A stretch of DNA of 64,000 nucleotides from the NCBI RefSeq assembly GCF_015352455.1, contig NZ_JADKPN010000001.1, positions 124,001-188,000 on the forward strand, written 5' to 3'. The position numbers and the translations under genes were made by a program. The DNA comes from Nocardioides islandensis. GTDB lineage: Bacteria; Actinomycetota; Actinomycetes; Propionibacteriales; Nocardioidaceae. Within the stretch, counting starts at the first letter, position 1. Each line of letters begins with the position of its first letter. This document shows, piece after piece, positions 42,300 to 51,941 of the stretch. Under the pieces are notes generated by a model. It searched no databases. It had not been told where the DNA came from and saw only the letters and a program-made list of their open reading frames with translations.

Positions 42300-43427
42300 T
42301 CAGCGCTCGACCGTGATGATCGGCTCCATCACCAGGCCGAAGCTGCGCAGGGCGCCGAGCAGCTCGCGGTGCCCGAAGGCCTGGCAGCCGCTGGCGAAGC
42401 CGGCCTTGAGCGGTTTCTGCTGGAGCAGCGAGTACGCGGCGTACGCCTGGAGCAGCCCCGTCTGCTTGTAGTTGCTGTTGCCGTGGATCACGCAGTGTGC
42501 GCGGCCGAGCGGGCCGGACGCGTGCACGGAGTCCAGGGACTTGTTGATGCGGGGGTTCTCACGCGGCGGCATCTGGTTCATGACCTGGGCGGCGGTGGCC
42601 GTGAGCGCGGCGTACCGGTCGTCGGGGTCCATGTCCTTGGTCGCGTCGATGGCGGCGGCGACGATCTGGGGCACGCCGAGCATCAGCGGCCGGTTGAACA
42701 CGCCACCGAGGACCTTGCAGGTGGCGACGCGGGGGTCGCGCTTGAACCAGACGGGATGCGACGTACCTCCCCAGGGCAGCGCGAGGGCGAGCTCGTGCTG
42801 GCCGGGGATGACGAGCTGGTAGAGCCCGGCCTCGGGGTCCCACTCCTCGTACTGGTTCTGCTGCAGGTAGTAGGCCTTCGACAGCGCGGCGTTGACCAGG
42901 ATCGTCAGCGTCGAGGCGATCGTCGGGCTGCCGCCCCAGAACACCGCGATGTCGAGGGTGTCGAGCCCCGGCTTCTCCAGGCAGAGCTGGGCGGCGATCT
43001 CGCCGGTGGTGTACATCTGCGCGACGCCCGGGGCCAGCAGCAGGCCCGCGGACTCGAAGTCGGCGCCGTACTTCTCGTCGCAGGTGATCAGCCAGTCCTG
43101 CTCGCCGGTCGTGTCGAGGTAGTGCGCGCCGGCCGCCAGGCAGGCCTCGACGACCTCCGGACCGTGGGTGGCGAACGGGCCGACGGTGTTGAGGACGACC
43201 GACGCACCCTTGAACAGGTCGGTCAGGGTCGCGACGTCGTGCTCGACGGCGACGACCTCGTAGTCGGCCGTCTCGATGCCGGCCACGTTGGTGGTCATCG
43301 AGGAGGTGAGCTTCTCCTCGCTGCGGCCGGCGGCCACGAACGGGAGGTTGTACTCGCGGAGGTACTCGCAGATGAGCCGTCCGGTGTAGCCGGACGCGCC
43401 GTAGACGACGACGGGCTTGTCGGTCAT
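42300..43427 (-). CDS. Saccharopine-dehydrogenase-like oxidoreductase
   Basis: A 375-residue protein with an N-terminal Rossmann site VVYGASGYTGRLICEYL and the domain order of the saccharopine dehydrogenase-like family (VVLNTVGPFATHGPEVVEAC, HYLDTTGEQDW). The C-terminal half has PRENPRINKSLDSVHASG and GNSNYKQTGLLQAYAAY. Family members act on lipids or remain unassigned; lysine metabolism is unlikely here. It lies 7 bp after the SDR and 11 bp before the acyl-CoA ligase, so a fatty-acid or sterol-side-chain role is inferred. Confidence 0.8.
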   Translation of the reverse strand: MTDKPVVVYGASGYTGRLICEYLREYNLPFVAAGRSEEKLTSSMTTNVAGIETADYEVVAVEHDVATLTDLFKGASVVLNTVGPFATHGPEVVEACLAAGAHYLDTTGEQDWLITCDEKYGADFESAGLLLAPGVAQMYTTGEIAAQLCLEKPGLDTLDIAVFWGGSPTIASTLTILVNAALSKAYYLQQNQYEEWDPEAGLYQLVIPGQHELALALPWGGTSHPVWFKRDPRVATCKVLGGVFNRPLMLGVPQIVAAAIDATKDMDPDDRYAALTATAAQVMNQMPPRENPRINKSLDSVHASGPLGRAHCVIHGNSNYKQTGLLQAYAAYSLLQQKPLKAGFASGCQAFGHRELLGALRSFGLVMEPIITVER

Positions 43428-43434
43428 GTCGTCC

Positions 43435-44229
43435 TCACATCCCCATGCCGCCGTCGACCGGCAGACCCGCGCCGGTGATGAAGCGGGACGCGTCGGAGGC
43501 CAGGAAGACCACCGCGTCCGCCATGTCGTCGACGGCGCCGAGCCGGCCCGCGGGGGTCAGCTCCACGACCGCGCCGACCGCAGCCTCGGGGGAGGCGAAC
43601 AGGCCGAGCTCGGCGACGTCGTTGGCCAGCCCCGCACCCATCGCGGTGGGGACGAGCCCGGGGAAGATGCAGTTGACGCGGACGCCGTACCCGAGCTTGC
43701 CGGCCTCCATCGCCGCCACCTTGGTCATCCGCTCGACGGCCGACTTGGTGCCGGAGTAGATCCCGATGCCGGGGAACGCGATGGTCGCGGCGACCGACGC
43801 GATGTTGATGATGCTGCCGCCCTTGCCGGCGGGCCCGTCCGGCCGCATGGCGCGCAGGCCGTGCTTGATGCCGAGCGCCGTCCCGAGGACGTTGACGTCG
43901 AGCATCTTCTTGACCTGGTCGGCCTGGATCTCGGTGAACAGGCTGGTGATCTCGATGCCGGCGTTGTTGACCAGGATGTCGAGGCCGCCGAGGTGCCCGA
44001 CCGCTTCGCCGATCGCCGCCTCCCAGCCCTCGTCGCTGGTGACGTCGAGCTTCACGAAGGCATGGCCCTCGCCCAGGCTCTCCGCGACCTTGTGGCCCAG
44101 CTCCTCCTGGAGGTCGGCGACCACGACGGTCGCGCCGGCGTCGGCGAGTGCCTGCGCCATCCCCTCCCCGAGCCCCTGGGCCCCTCCGGTGACGAGTGCC
44201 TTGCGGCCGGACAGTTCGAACACGCTCAT
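43435..44229 (-). CDS. Short-chain dehydrogenase/reductase
   Basis: A 264-residue classical SDR. The cofactor site is ALVTGGAQGLGEGMA (about residues 10-24), NNAGIE follows, the catalytic set is Ser in NIASVAATI, Tyr and Lys in YSGTKSAVE (the expected YxxxK), and the C-terminus is FITGAGLPVDGGMG. Absence of an Arg after beta-2 and an Asp in VVADLQEE favour NAD(H). First gene of the operon with the saccharopine-like and acyl-CoA ligase genes; divergent from tetR. Confidence 0.93.
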   Translation of the reverse strand: MSVFELSGRKALVTGGAQGLGEGMAQALADAGATVVVADLQEELGHKVAESLGEGHAFVKLDVTSDEGWEAAIGEAVGHLGGLDILVNNAGIEITSLFTEIQADQVKKMLDVNVLGTALGIKHGLRAMRPDGPAGKGGSIINIASVAATIAFPGIGIYSGTKSAVERMTKVAAMEAGKLGYGVRVNCIFPGLVPTAMGAGLANDVAELGLFASPEAAVGAVVELTPAGRLGAVDDMADAVVFLASDASRFITGAGLPVDGGMGM

Positions 44230-44303
44230 GAGGCGGCTCCTCGGGGTGGGCCTATCTGACGGGCCGGTCGGGTGTGACGGCAGTCACCACCTTCGACCCA
44301 TGT

Positions 44304-44341
44304 CTTGACGGTTGTCAAGAATTTTCTTGACGCGTGTCAAG
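44304..44341. promoter_or_regulatory. Twin TetR-type operators between SDR operon and tetR
   Basis: Two palindromes CTTGAC-N4-GTCAAG: 44304-44319 (spacer GGTT) and 44326-44341 (spacer GCGT), centres 22 bp apart, that is two helical turns. On the minus strand they contain TTGACA -35 boxes for the SDR operon. On the plus strand TAGGAT (44359-44364) is the -10 of leaderless tetR. The divergent TetR protein is the expected ligand-responsive repressor of both. Confidence 0.85.
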
Positions 44342-44370
44342 ATCGCACCCGCGTGGCCTAGGATGCGGCT

Positions 44371-45009
44371 GTGAGCTCGACCGCCGCCGTCGACGGACCC
44401 CCGGTCCGCGGTGGCCGCCGTACGCCCGCCGACAAGTACGACGAGCGCCGCACCCAGCTCGCGATCTCGGCCCTGGCCACCCTCGGCGAGCTCGGCTACG
44501 CGCGCACGTCGCTGCGCGAGATCGCCCAGAACTCCGAGTTCTCGCACGGCGTCGTGCACTACTACTTCGCCGACAAGTTCGAGCTGATCACCCACTGCGT
44601 GCGCTACTACAAGGCGCAGTGCGTCACCAGGTACGACGGGCTGGTCGCGGAGTCGACGACGGCCGAGGAGCTGCTGACCCGGTTCGGCGACAAGCTGGTC
44701 GAGACGCTGACGACCGAGGCGCCGATGCACCGCCTCTGGTACGACCTGCGCACCCAGTCGATGTTCGAGGAGCAGTTCCGCCCCGACGTGCTGATGATCG
44801 ACGTGACCTTGGAGGACATGATCGGCCGCGTCGTGCTGAGGTATGCCGAGCTGGCCGGCCGGCCGCTGGTCATGGATGTCCCGACGATCTACGCCCTGCT
44901 CGACGGCGTCTTCGAGAAGGCGCTGCTGGGGCACCTGACCGGCGACGAGGACGCCGGCGCTCGGCTGCGCGCCCGTGTCCTCGACCTGCTCCCGCGCCTC
45001 CTGGGATGA
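44371..45009 (+). CDS. TetR-family transcriptional regulator
   Basis: A 212-residue TetR protein. Helix-turn-helix at about residues 28-72 (RRTQLAISALATLGELGYAR, SLREIAQNSEFSHGVVHYYF), then a helical ligand domain. The GTG start has TAGGAT 6 nt upstream and no ribosome site. It probably binds the twin CTTGAC-N4-GTCAAG sites and controls the acyl-CoA ligase operon, perhaps with an acyl-CoA as inducer (inference). Its stop overlaps the methyltransferase ATG (ATGA). Confidence 0.92.
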   Translation: MSSTAAVDGPPVRGGRRTPADKYDERRTQLAISALATLGELGYARTSLREIAQNSEFSHGVVHYYFADKFELITHCVRYYKAQCVTRYDGLVAESTTAEELLTRFGDKLVETLTTEAPMHRLWYDLRTQSMFEEQFRPDVLMIDVTLEDMIGRVVLRYAELAGRPLVMDVPTIYALLDGVFEKALLGHLTGDEDAGARLRARVLDLLPRLLG

Positions 45010-45641
45010 CGCCGTCGATCGGTGACTGGCTGAACCAGAGCTCGAGCGAGCCCGGTGAGGTCTCCGCGCGGTACGACGAGTGGGCCACCAGCTACGACGC
45101 CGACCTCGCCTCGTGGTCCTACCAGGCCCCGGCGGTCGTGGCCGGGGCGGTCCTCTCGCGGCTCCCCGCCACCGGCACCGTGCTCGACGTCGGGTGCGGC
45201 ACCGGGCTGGTGGGTCGCGAGCTGCGCGCCCGCGGCTTCGGCGGTCGCGTCATCGGGCTCGACCTGTCGGCGGCCTCCCTCGAGGTCGCGCAGGAGTCGG
45301 GGGCGTACGACGTCCTCGAGCGCGCCGACCTCCAGCAGCCGCTCACCCTCGAGGACGACAGCGTCGACGCCGTCGTCTGCGTCGGCGTGATGACCTACCT
45401 CCCCGACGTCGAGGCGACCTGGCGCGAGTTCGCCCGCGTGGCGCGGCCGTCCGGCGTCCTGGTCGCGACGCAGCGCGAGGACCTCTGGGCGGAGCGGGAC
45501 TGCCAGGCGATCCTCGACCGGCTCCGGGCCGAGGGCCGGCTCGCGTCGTCGGACGTCGTCGGCCCCGCGCCGTACCTGCCGGACGGGTACGGCGGTGGCG
45601 ATGCCGTCGCCTGCTACTACCTGACGGCCGTCGTCGCCTGA
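45006..45641 (+). CDS. Class I SAM-dependent methyltransferase
   Basis: A 211-residue methyltransferase. Motif I is VLDVGCGTGLVG (about residues 60-71), the acidic end of beta-2 is VIGLDLS, motif II/III region is DAVVCVGVMTYLPD, and a C-terminal YYLTAVV strand closes the fold. N-terminal YDEWATSYDADL is a common substrate-side helix. The substrate is unknown. It is translationally coupled to tetR. Confidence 0.88.
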   Translation: MTPSIGDWLNQSSSEPGEVSARYDEWATSYDADLASWSYQAPAVVAGAVLSRLPATGTVLDVGCGTGLVGRELRARGFGGRVIGLDLSAASLEVAQESGAYDVLERADLQQPLTLEDDSVDAVVCVGVMTYLPDVEATWREFARVARPSGVLVATQREDLWAERDCQAILDRLRAEGRLASSDVVGPAPYLPDGYGGGDAVACYYLTAVVA

Positions 45642-45645
45642 CGGG

Positions 45646-45987
45646 TCACGACTCGGGGTCGTACCCGATCTCCCGGACCTCCTGGGCGCACCGGCACGCG
45701 ACGGCGATCCTGGCCGCCCACTCCAGCGCCTCCTCGTGCGAGGCCACCTCGAGGATCGCGAAGCCGCCGAGGGCACGCTTCGTCTCCGGGTCCGGCCCGT
45801 CGGCGACCGAGCCGTCGGTCCCCACGATGCTCGCGCGCTGGCGGAGGATCCCACCGCCCCAGATCCACACGCCGGCCGCCTTGGCGTCGCCGACCACGGC
45901 GCGCGAATCCGCGCTCACGGCCGGCAGGTCCGCCTCCGCGATGTGGTCCATCGAGCCGTCGTCGAACGAGATCAGGTAGCGCGGCAT
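45646..45987 (-). CDS. YciI-family protein (113 aa)
   Basis: A small ferredoxin-fold protein beginning MPRYLISFDDG and containing GVWIWGGGI and GFAILEVASHEEALEWAARI, the pattern of YciI/DGPF proteins; the His and Asp of the proposed active site are not obvious. In actinobacteria these often accompany sigma factors or metabolic enzymes; here it ends 4 bp from the convergent methyltransferase stop and begins 12 bp after the ArfB stop. Confidence 0.75.
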   Translation of the reverse strand: MPRYLISFDDGSMDHIAEADLPAVSADSRAVVGDAKAAGVWIWGGGILRQRASIVGTDGSVADGPDPETKRALGGFAILEVASHEEALEWAARIAVACRCAQEVREIGYDPES

Positions 45988-45999
45988 CTGCGGATCCTG

Positions 46000-46428
46000 T
46001 CAGTCCCAGCGTCCCTGGCGACCCTGCTTGGTCTGCCCGCGCCGCTTCTTCTCGGCGATCCGCCTCTCCTGGCTGCCCTTGGTCGGCCTGGTCGGCCGCC
46101 GCTTCCTCGGCGGCGGAGCGGCCGCCTCGCGCAGCACCTCGACCAGCCGCTCGCGCGCGGCCCGGCGGTTGGCGAGCTGGGTGCGGTGCTCGCTCGCGGC
46201 GATGGTGAGCACGCCGTCGACCAGGCGGCCGGCGAGCCGGTCGAGGAGCCGGGCGCGGATCGTCGGGCCCACGCCGGAGGCGTTCGCCACGTCGTAGGAC
46301 AGCTCGACCCGGCTGTCGGCGGTGTTCACGCCCTGGCCGCCCGGGCCGCTCGACCGGGAGAAGCGTTCTTTCAGCTCGCTGTCCTTGACGGTCAGCGAGC
46401 GCGAGACGACGAGATCGTCAAGCGCCAA
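46000..46428 (-). CDS. arfB: Alternative ribosome-rescue factor B (peptidyl-tRNA hydrolase)
   Basis: A 142-residue release-factor-like protein that frees stalled ribosomes by hydrolysing peptidyl-tRNA. The catalytic GGQ is at residues 30-32 ([14 protein letters not shown]) and the basic C-terminal tail ([20 protein letters not shown]) would enter the empty mRNA channel. It lacks the stop-codon recognition domain of RF1/RF2, as expected. Its start overlaps the purL 3' end by 11 bp, so it is expressed with purL. Confidence 0.92.
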   Translation of the reverse strand: MALDDLVVSRSLTVKDSELKERFSRSSGPGGQGVNTADSRVELSYDVANASGVGPTIRARLLDRLAGRLVDGVLTIAASEHRTQLANRRAARERLVEVLREAAAPPPRKRRPTRPTKGSQERRIAEKKRRGQTKQGRQGRWD

Positions 46429-48688
46429 GGGCGTTCGGCAGCGTCGAGGTCCAGGCCGCGCGCAGCTCGTCGAGCGGGATCGAGAACGCGCCCTCGACGG
46501 TGAACGCGTCGCCGCCGGTGGTGCCGATGCGGCGGGCCGACACGCCGAGGGCGCCGGCCATCGCCTCGAGGGCGCCCTCCTCGCCGGGCCGGACCGTCAC
46601 CAGGCAGCGCGCAGCGGACTCGGAGAACAGCTGGACGAAGGAGTCGTCGGACGGGCCGACCGTCACGCCGACACCGTGCCGCAGCGCGGACTCGGCCAGC
46701 GCCTGGGCGAGCCCGCCCTCGGACAGGTCGTGGGCGGAGGTGAGCAGCCCGACGCCGTCGTGCAGGAGGGTCGCGAGGGCCCGCTCGGCCATCAGGTCGA
46801 CGCGCGGCGGCAGGCCCCCGAGGTGGCCGTGCACGACGTGCACCCACTCCGAGCCGTCCAGCTCGTCCCGGGTGTCGCCCAGCTGGTAGACCGCCTCGCC
46901 CTCGGCGCCGAACGCGCTCGGGGTGCGGCGGCGTACGTCCTCGACCACGCCGAGCACCGCCACCACCGGCGTCGGCAGGATCGCGGTCGCGCCGGTCTGG
47001 TTGTAGAGCGAGACGTTGCCGCCGGTGACCGGGATGCCGAGCTCGAGGCAGCCGTCCTTGAGACCGCGGCAGGCCTCGGCGAACTGCCACATCACGGCCG
47101 GGTCCTCCGGCGAGCCGAAGTTGAGGCAGTCGGAGACGGCCAGCGGGCTCGCGCCACCCGTCGCGACGTTGCGGTAGGCCTCGGCGAGCGCCAGCTGCGC
47201 GCCGGCGTACGGGTCGAGCTTGGCGAACCGTCCGTTGCAGTCGGTCGCGACGGAGACGCCGAGACCGGTCTCCTCGTCGACGCGGATCATGCCGCTGTCG
47301 CTGGGCTGGGCGAGGACGGTGTCGCCGCGGACGTACCGGTCGTACTGGTCGGTGATCCACGACTTGTCGCAGAGGTTCTCGCTGGCCACCAGGCGGAGCA
47401 CGGTGTCGCGCAGCTCGTCGCCGTTGGTGGGGCGCTGGAGGCCGGCGGCGGTGTCGGCCTGGAGGGCGTCCTGCCAGTCGGGGCGCTCGAAGGGACGGTG
47501 GTACGTCGGGCCGTCGTGCGCCACGGAACGCGGAGGTACGTCGACCACGCGCTCGCCGTGCCAGTCGATCTCCAGCCGGCCGGTGTCGGTGACCTCACCG
47601 ACCACGACCGCCTCGACGTCCCACTTGGCGCAGATCGCCATGAGGGCGTCGACGTCCTCGGGCTCGACGACGGCCATCATCCGCTCCTGCGACTCGCTCA
47701 TCAGGATCTCCTCGGGGGCGAGCGAGGAGTCGCGGAGCGGGACGCGGTCGAGCTCGACGTGCATGCCGCCGTCGCCGGCGCTGGCGAGCTCGGAGGTCGC
47801 GCAGGAGAGGCCGGCGCCGCCGAGGTCCTGGATGCCGGTGACGATGCCGGCCGCGAAGAGCTCGAGCGTGCACTCGATGAGCAGCTTCTCCATGAAGGGG
47901 TCGCCGACCTGGACGCTGGGCCGCTTGGCCGGACCCGTCTCGTCGAAGGTCTCACTGGCGAGGACGCTGACGCCGCCGATGCCGTCGCCGCCGGTGCGGG
48001 CGCCGTACAGGACGACCTGGTTGCCGGACCCGGTGGCCTTGGCGAGGTGGAGGTCCTCGTGCCGCAGCACGCCGACGCACAAGGCGTTGACGAGCGGGTT
48101 GCCGAGGTAGCTGGCGTCGAAGACGGCCTCGCCGCCGATGTTCGGGAGGCCGAGGCAGTTGCCGTAGCCGCCCACGCCGGCCACGATCCCCGGCAGCACG
48201 CGGTGGGTGTCGGGCTCCGACAGGGGTCCGAATCTCAACGGGTCCATCACGGCGACGGGCCGGGCGCCCATGGCCAGGATGTCGCGGACGATGCCGCCGA
48301 CGCCGGTCGCGGCGCCCTGGTACGGCTCGACGTACGACGGGTGGTTGTGGCTCTCGATCTTGAACGTGACGGCGTACCCCTGGCCGATGTCGACCACGCC
48401 GGCGTTCTCGCCGATGCCGGCCAGCATCTTGCCGACGCCCGCCGTCCCGTCGGCGTTGGCGAGCGGGGTCTCCTGCGGGATCTCGGCGAACTGCTTGAGG
48501 TGCACCTTGGACGACTTGTAGGAGCAGTGCTCGCTCCACATGACCGAGTACATCGCGAGCTCGCTGCTCGTCGGCCGGCGGCCGAGGATCTCCTTGATCC
48601 GGGCGTACTCGTCGGCCTTCAGCCCCAGCTCCGCCCACGGCTGCTCGCGGTCGGGGTCCTTCTCGGCCAGGCCGACGGTGTCCAGCAC
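46418..48688 (-). CDS. purL: Phosphoribosylformylglycinamidine synthase subunit PurL
   Basis: A 756-residue small-type PurL that, with PurQ (glutaminase) and PurS (bridge), converts FGAR to FGAM. It carries the ATP/FGAR motifs [51 protein letters not shown] and SLYNQTG. Length fits the Bacillus-type three-subunit enzyme; purS and purQ lie 2.6 kb away. The GTG start has TAGCCT 6 nt upstream (leaderless). arfB overlaps its 3' end. Confidence 0.97.
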   Translation of the reverse strand: MLDTVGLAEKDPDREQPWAELGLKADEYARIKEILGRRPTSSELAMYSVMWSEHCSYKSSKVHLKQFAEIPQETPLANADGTAGVGKMLAGIGENAGVVDIGQGYAVTFKIESHNHPSYVEPYQGAATGVGGIVRDILAMGARPVAVMDPLRFGPLSEPDTHRVLPGIVAGVGGYGNCLGLPNIGGEAVFDASYLGNPLVNALCVGVLRHEDLHLAKATGSGNQVVLYGARTGGDGIGGVSVLASETFDETGPAKRPSVQVGDPFMEKLLIECTLELFAAGIVTGIQDLGGAGLSCATSELASAGDGGMHVELDRVPLRDSSLAPEEILMSESQERMMAVVEPEDVDALMAICAKWDVEAVVVGEVTDTGRLEIDWHGERVVDVPPRSVAHDGPTYHRPFERPDWQDALQADTAAGLQRPTNGDELRDTVLRLVASENLCDKSWITDQYDRYVRGDTVLAQPSDSGMIRVDEETGLGVSVATDCNGRFAKLDPYAGAQLALAEAYRNVATGGASPLAVSDCLNFGSPEDPAVMWQFAEACRGLKDGCLELGIPVTGGNVSLYNQTGATAILPTPVVAVLGVVEDVRRRTPSAFGAEGEAVYQLGDTRDELDGSEWVHVVHGHLGGLPPRVDLMAERALATLLHDGVGLLTSAHDLSEGGLAQALAESALRHGVGVTVGPSDDSFVQLFSESAARCLVTVRPGEEGALEAMAGALGVSARRIGTTGGDAFTVEGAFSIPLDELRAAWTSTLPNALGA

Positions 48689-48694
48689 GGGTTC

Positions 48695-48700
48695 AGGCTA
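48695..48700 (-). promoter_or_regulatory. -10 box of leaderless purL
   Basis: TAGCCT on the minus strand with 6 nt (GAACCC) to the GTG start of purL and no ribosome site in between. Confidence 0.7.
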
Positions 48701-48756
48701 TCCACCGCCGCGCCGACGCCCGAGTCCTGACCGCGCTGCGTCGGTGCCGGAGAATG

Positions 48757-48819
48757 GCGCGATCGCGCGGTTACGGCAGATTTCGGGGCTGCAAACCTGC
48801 TGTACGGGCGCGATCGCGC
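48757..48819. repeat. Pair of 12-bp palindromes enclosing an inverted repeat
   Basis: GCGCGATCGCGC occurs at 48757-48768 and 48808-48819. Between them TTACGGCAGATTT (48771-48783) pairs imperfectly with AAACCTGCTGTA (48793-48804), so the whole 63 bp can form one extended hairpin or two small ones. It lies in the 250-bp space between divergent purL and the cell-wall protein gene, beyond the purL -10. Function unknown: regulator site, or repeated intergenic element. Confidence 0.7.
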
Positions 48820-48938
48820 GATTACTGGCACCCCCGCTCACGAATTACAGACTTGTAGTTACCGCGAACTCCTGTGACTCGTGTGATCAGTGAGGTTATG
48901 GTGACTCGGCCCGCCCGTCTTCCCCCGGGAGTCCAGCA

Positions 48939-50363
48939 ATGCTCAGCGCCCCCTCCGGCCCGTTCTGCGGCCGCCGACGTCGCCCCCCGGCGACGGTCGC
49001 CGCGACGGTCCTGCTGCTGGTCGCCGGTCTGCTGGGAAGCACGGTCGGGATGTCGCTGGGCGCCGCGCCGGCATCAGCCGGCGTGGCGCCAGCGGCGGCC
49101 CTCCCCACCCAGGCGCTGCTGGACGGCAACGTCGTCACCCCCGGCGACTTCACCGGCTACGGCTTCGACCAGTGCCATGCGCCCGACCAGCGCTCCATGA
49201 ACCGCTGGCTCACGCACTCGCCGTTCCTGGCCGCCGGCATCTACATCTCCGGCAACTCCCGCGCCTGCCGCGACCAGCCGAACCTCACCCCGAGCTGGAT
49301 CAGCAACCAGCTGGCCAAGGGCTGGCGGCTCCTCCCGATCACGCTCGGCCCGCAGGCGTCGTGCCAGCCGCGGTTCCCGAGGTACGACGACGACCCGAAG
49401 ATCAACCCGAAGCGCGGCACCGACGGGCTCTACCGCTGGGCCCGCGACCAAGGAACCGCCGAGGCGGCCAAGACCGTGGGCGTCGCGCAGGGCCTGGGCA
49501 TCGCGCCGGGCAGCACGCTCTGGTACGACCTCGAGGGCTTCAACGACGAGATCACCGACTGCCGCGAGTCCGCGCTGGCCTTCCTGTCCGCGTGGACCGA
49601 CCAGATCCACGCGCTCGGCTACGTGTCCGGCGTCTACTCCTCCGCCGGCTCCGGGATCGAGATGCTGGACGACGCGCGGGTCGAGCGGCCCGGCCAGTTC
49701 AGCCTCCCCGACCAGATCTGGATCGCCCGCTGGGACGGCCTGGCCAACACCTCGACGCAGTACATCCGCGACGACGGCTGGGTGCCGGGCGGCCGGATGA
49801 AGCAGTACCAGGGCGGCCACGACGAGACCTGGGGCGGCGTCCGCATCAACATCGACCGCAACTGGCTCGACCTCGGCCTCGGATCTCACGCCGACCGGGA
49901 GACCCACTGTGGCGGCGCGCGCCTCAGCTACTGGCGCTACCCCGCGCTCCAGCCCGGTTCGACCGCCAAGCAGGTCACCGCCCTCCAGTGCCTGCTGAAG
50001 GAGAAGGGCCTCTACGACGGCCCGCTGACCGGCACGTACGACGACGCGACGCTCGCCGCGGCCAACGGATGGATGGCGACCCAGGGCTTCCCGGTGCAGG
50101 CCAAGTTCGCGCCGCGGCACTGGGTCGCGTTGCTCAGCCTCGGCGCCAAGCCGGTGGTCAAGGTCGGCTCGGCCGGCCCCGACGTACGCCGCCTGCAGCG
50201 CGCCCTCGCCGCCGCCAGCCCGCAGCTGCACCTGACCGCCACCGGCGTCTTCGACAGCACCACGGCGGCGGCCCTCGGCGCCTGGCAGGAGGCGGTCGGC
50301 CTCCCCGTCACCGGCGTCGCCGCGCCGGGTACGTGGAAGAAGCTCTGGCAGGGGCTGCGCTAA
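48939..50363 (+). CDS. Secreted DUF1906 (GH25-like) protein with two peptidoglycan-binding domains
   Basis: A 474-residue exported protein. A basic N-terminus and hydrophobic helix end at an AxA site (APASA, about residue 48). Residues about 65-315 are the DUF1906/GH25-like barrel ([49 protein letters not shown]), with Asp/Glu residues that could be catalytic. Two PG_binding_1 repeats follow ([20 protein letters not shown] and [20 protein letters not shown]). It probably binds or cleaves the cell wall. GGGAG stands 7 nt before the ATG. Its stop overlaps the convergent purQ stop. Confidence 0.87.
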   Translation: MLSAPSGPFCGRRRRPPATVAATVLLLVAGLLGSTVGMSLGAAPASAGVAPAAALPTQALLDGNVVTPGDFTGYGFDQCHAPDQRSMNRWLTHSPFLAAGIYISGNSRACRDQPNLTPSWISNQLAKGWRLLPITLGPQASCQPRFPRYDDDPKINPKRGTDGLYRWARDQGTAEAAKTVGVAQGLGIAPGSTLWYDLEGFNDEITDCRESALAFLSAWTDQIHALGYVSGVYSSAGSGIEMLDDARVERPGQFSLPDQIWIARWDGLANTSTQYIRDDGWVPGGRMKQYQGGHDETWGGVRINIDRNWLDLGLGSHADRETHCGGARLSYWRYPALQPGSTAKQVTALQCLLKEKGLYDGPLTGTYDDATLAAANGWMATQGFPVQAKFAPRHWVALLSLGAKPVVKVGSAGPDVRRLQRALAAASPQLHLTATGVFDSTTAAALGAWQEAVGLPVTGVAAPGTWKKLWQGLR

Positions 50364-51028
50364 CCCGCGATCGCCGCGCCAAAGGACTGGAAGAAGCCGA
50401 GCCCGTCCGTGCCCGCGCCCGTCAGCGCCTCGACGGCGTGCTCGGGGTGGGGCATCAGGCCCACGACGTTGCCGCGCTCGTTGGTGATGCCGGCGATGTC
50501 GCGCATCGAGCCGTTGGGGTTGCCGTCGAGGTACCGGGCCAGCACCCGGCCCTCGCCCTCGAGGCGGTCGAGGGTGTCGGCGTCGGCGACGTACCCGCCT
50601 TCGCCGTTCTTGAGCACGATCGTGACCTCGGCACCTTCGTCGTACGCCGAGGTCCATGGCGTCCGGGTGTTCTCGATGCGCAGCTTCTGGTCCTTGCAGA
50701 CGAACTTGCGGTGGTCGTTGCGGATCAGCGCGCCGGGCAGCAGGTGGGACTCGCAGAGGATCTGGAAGCCGTTGCAGATGCCCAGCACGGGCATGCCGCG
50801 ACCGGCCGCCGCGACGACCTCGGTCATCACCGGTGCGAACCGCGAGATGGCGCCGCACCGCAGGTAGTCGCCATAGGAGAACCCGCCCGGCAGGATCACC
50901 GCGTCGACCCCCTGGAGGTCGTGGTCGCCGTGCCACAGGGCGACCGCCTCGTGGCCGCCGATGCGGACGGCGCGGCGGGCGTCCTCGTCGTCGAGCGACC
51001 CGGGGAAGGTGACGACGCCGACCCTCAC
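50360..51028 (-). CDS. purQ: Phosphoribosylformylglycinamidine synthase subunit PurQ (glutaminase)
   Basis: A 222-residue class I glutamine amidotransferase that supplies ammonia to PurL. The nucleophile Cys lies in [10 protein letters not shown] (about residue 84), the catalytic His and Glu in MPHPEHAVE near the C-terminus, and [12 protein letters not shown] forms the oxyanion region. The ATG overlaps the purS stop (ATGA), so the two subunits are translationally coupled. Confidence 0.97.
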   Translation of the reverse strand: MRVGVVTFPGSLDDEDARRAVRIGGHEAVALWHGDHDLQGVDAVILPGGFSYGDYLRCGAISRFAPVMTEVVAAAGRGMPVLGICNGFQILCESHLLPGALIRNDHRKFVCKDQKLRIENTRTPWTSAYDEGAEVTIVLKNGEGGYVADADTLDRLEGEGRVLARYLDGNPNGSMRDIAGITNERGNVVGLMPHPEHAVEALTGAGTDGLGFFQSFGAAIAG

Positions 51029-51273
51029 GGCTGGTGCTCCGACACCGAGTAGTCCTCGATCACCGGGTTGGACAGCAGCGTCTCGGCCATCTTCCGTACC
51101 TCGGCCAACGTCTCCTCGGACGCGTCCCCGTCGACCTCGACCTCGAACCGCTTGCCCTGGCGCACGTCGAGGACCCCGTCGAACCCGAGCCGCGGCAGCG
51201 CGCCGAGCACGGCCTTGCCCTGCGGGTCGAGGATCTCTGGCTTGGGCATCACGTCGACGACATACCGGGCCAC
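51025..51273 (-). CDS. purS: Phosphoribosylformylglycinamidine synthase subunit PurS
   Basis: An 82-residue subunit that bridges PurL and PurQ and channels ammonia. It shows the PurS pattern: [37 protein letters not shown] and [16 protein letters not shown]. The GTG start has TAGGAT 6 nt upstream, so the purS-purQ message is probably leaderless. Confidence 0.96.
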   Translation of the reverse strand: MARYVVDVMPKPEILDPQGKAVLGALPRLGFDGVLDVRQGKRFEVEVDGDASEETLAEVRKMAETLLSNPVIEDYSVSEHQP

Positions 51274-51279
51274 GCGACG

Positions 51280-51285
51280 ATCCTA
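51280..51285 (-). promoter_or_regulatory. -10 box of leaderless purS-purQ
   Basis: TAGGAT on the minus strand with 6 nt (CGTCGC) to the purS GTG. Confidence 0.7.
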
Positions 51286-51316
51286 GGGTCTCGACGCGCG
51301 ACGACCCTCAGCACCG

Positions 51317-51505
51317 CTACCGCCGCGGACGCGTCGCCACGATGACCATGGCCACGCCGATGCCCGCGACGGCCGGGCCGATGATGGCCCACTCCTCCTG
51401 GCCGGACATGGCACTGCCGCCGACGTACCCGAGCCCCTGGAACGTCCACAGCCCGCCGACCACGACGAGCGCGATCCCGAAGATCGTCCAGGTCACCTTG
51501 CTCAT
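51317..51505 (-). CDS. Small two-helix membrane protein (62 aa)
   Basis: A 62-residue hypothetical protein with two hydrophobic helices (about residues 5-26, WTIFGIALVVVGGLWTFQGL, and about 37-57, WAIIGPAVAGIGVAMVIVA) and a basic end RPRR. No family name can be given with confidence. The ATG overlaps the SRPBCC gene stop (ATGA), which supports it as a real, coupled gene. Confidence 0.75.
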   Translation of the reverse strand: MSKVTWTIFGIALVVVGGLWTFQGLGYVGGSAMSGQEEWAIIGPAVAGIGVAMVIVATRPRR

Positions 51506-51927
51506 CGCGACGCCAGGGCGTCCGAGGCCCGCCGGAGGTCGGCCTCGATCGTGGCCGGCGCCAGGCGGCCGGCGACCGCCGCCGCGACGGCGAACGGACC
51601 ACGCCCGATCACCCGGCCCTCGGCCGTCAGGCGGGTGCCCTCACCGGTCTTGAGGAACCGGAGCGTCAACAGCCCGTCGACGCCGTGCCAGGTGCCGAGC
51701 TCGGCGATCGTGCGGAAGGGCGTCAGCTCGGTCAGCTGCATGTGCGGCTTGATGCCGACCTTGGTGATGTCGCGCCACTGCATGCCGGCGTGCGGCTCAC
51801 CCTCGTCCACGTCGGCCACGGCGCGCAGGCTGGACTGCCACTCCGGCCGGTTGCGCGGCTCCGCGAGGTAGCGGAACAGCGTCGCCGGCTCGTGCGGCAG
51901 GTCGAGCGTGATCGAGAACGAACCCAT
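51502..51927 (-). CDS. SRPBCC-family (START-like) protein
   Basis: A 141-residue helix-grip protein. It opens MGSFSITLDLPHEPATLFRY and contains NRPEWQSSLRAVAD, FRTIAELGTWHGVDGLL and a long C-terminal helix, as in polyketide cyclase/dehydrase-like lipid- or ligand-binding proteins. Ligand unknown. It lies 14 bp after the purC stop and is coupled to the small membrane protein, so both may be expressed with purC. Confidence 0.82.
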   Translation of the reverse strand: MGSFSITLDLPHEPATLFRYLAEPRNRPEWQSSLRAVADVDEGEPHAGMQWRDITKVGIKPHMQLTELTPFRTIAELGTWHGVDGLLTLRFLKTGEGTRLTAEGRVIGRGPFAVAAAVAGRLAPATIEADLRRASDALASR

Positions 51928-51941
51928 GTCGTAGCCGCGCC

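Noticed and set aside
48689..48938. A purine or c-di-AMP riboswitch between purL and the cell-wall gene
   Set aside because: No aptamer core could be recognised, and purL appears leaderless, leaving no room for a leader on that side.
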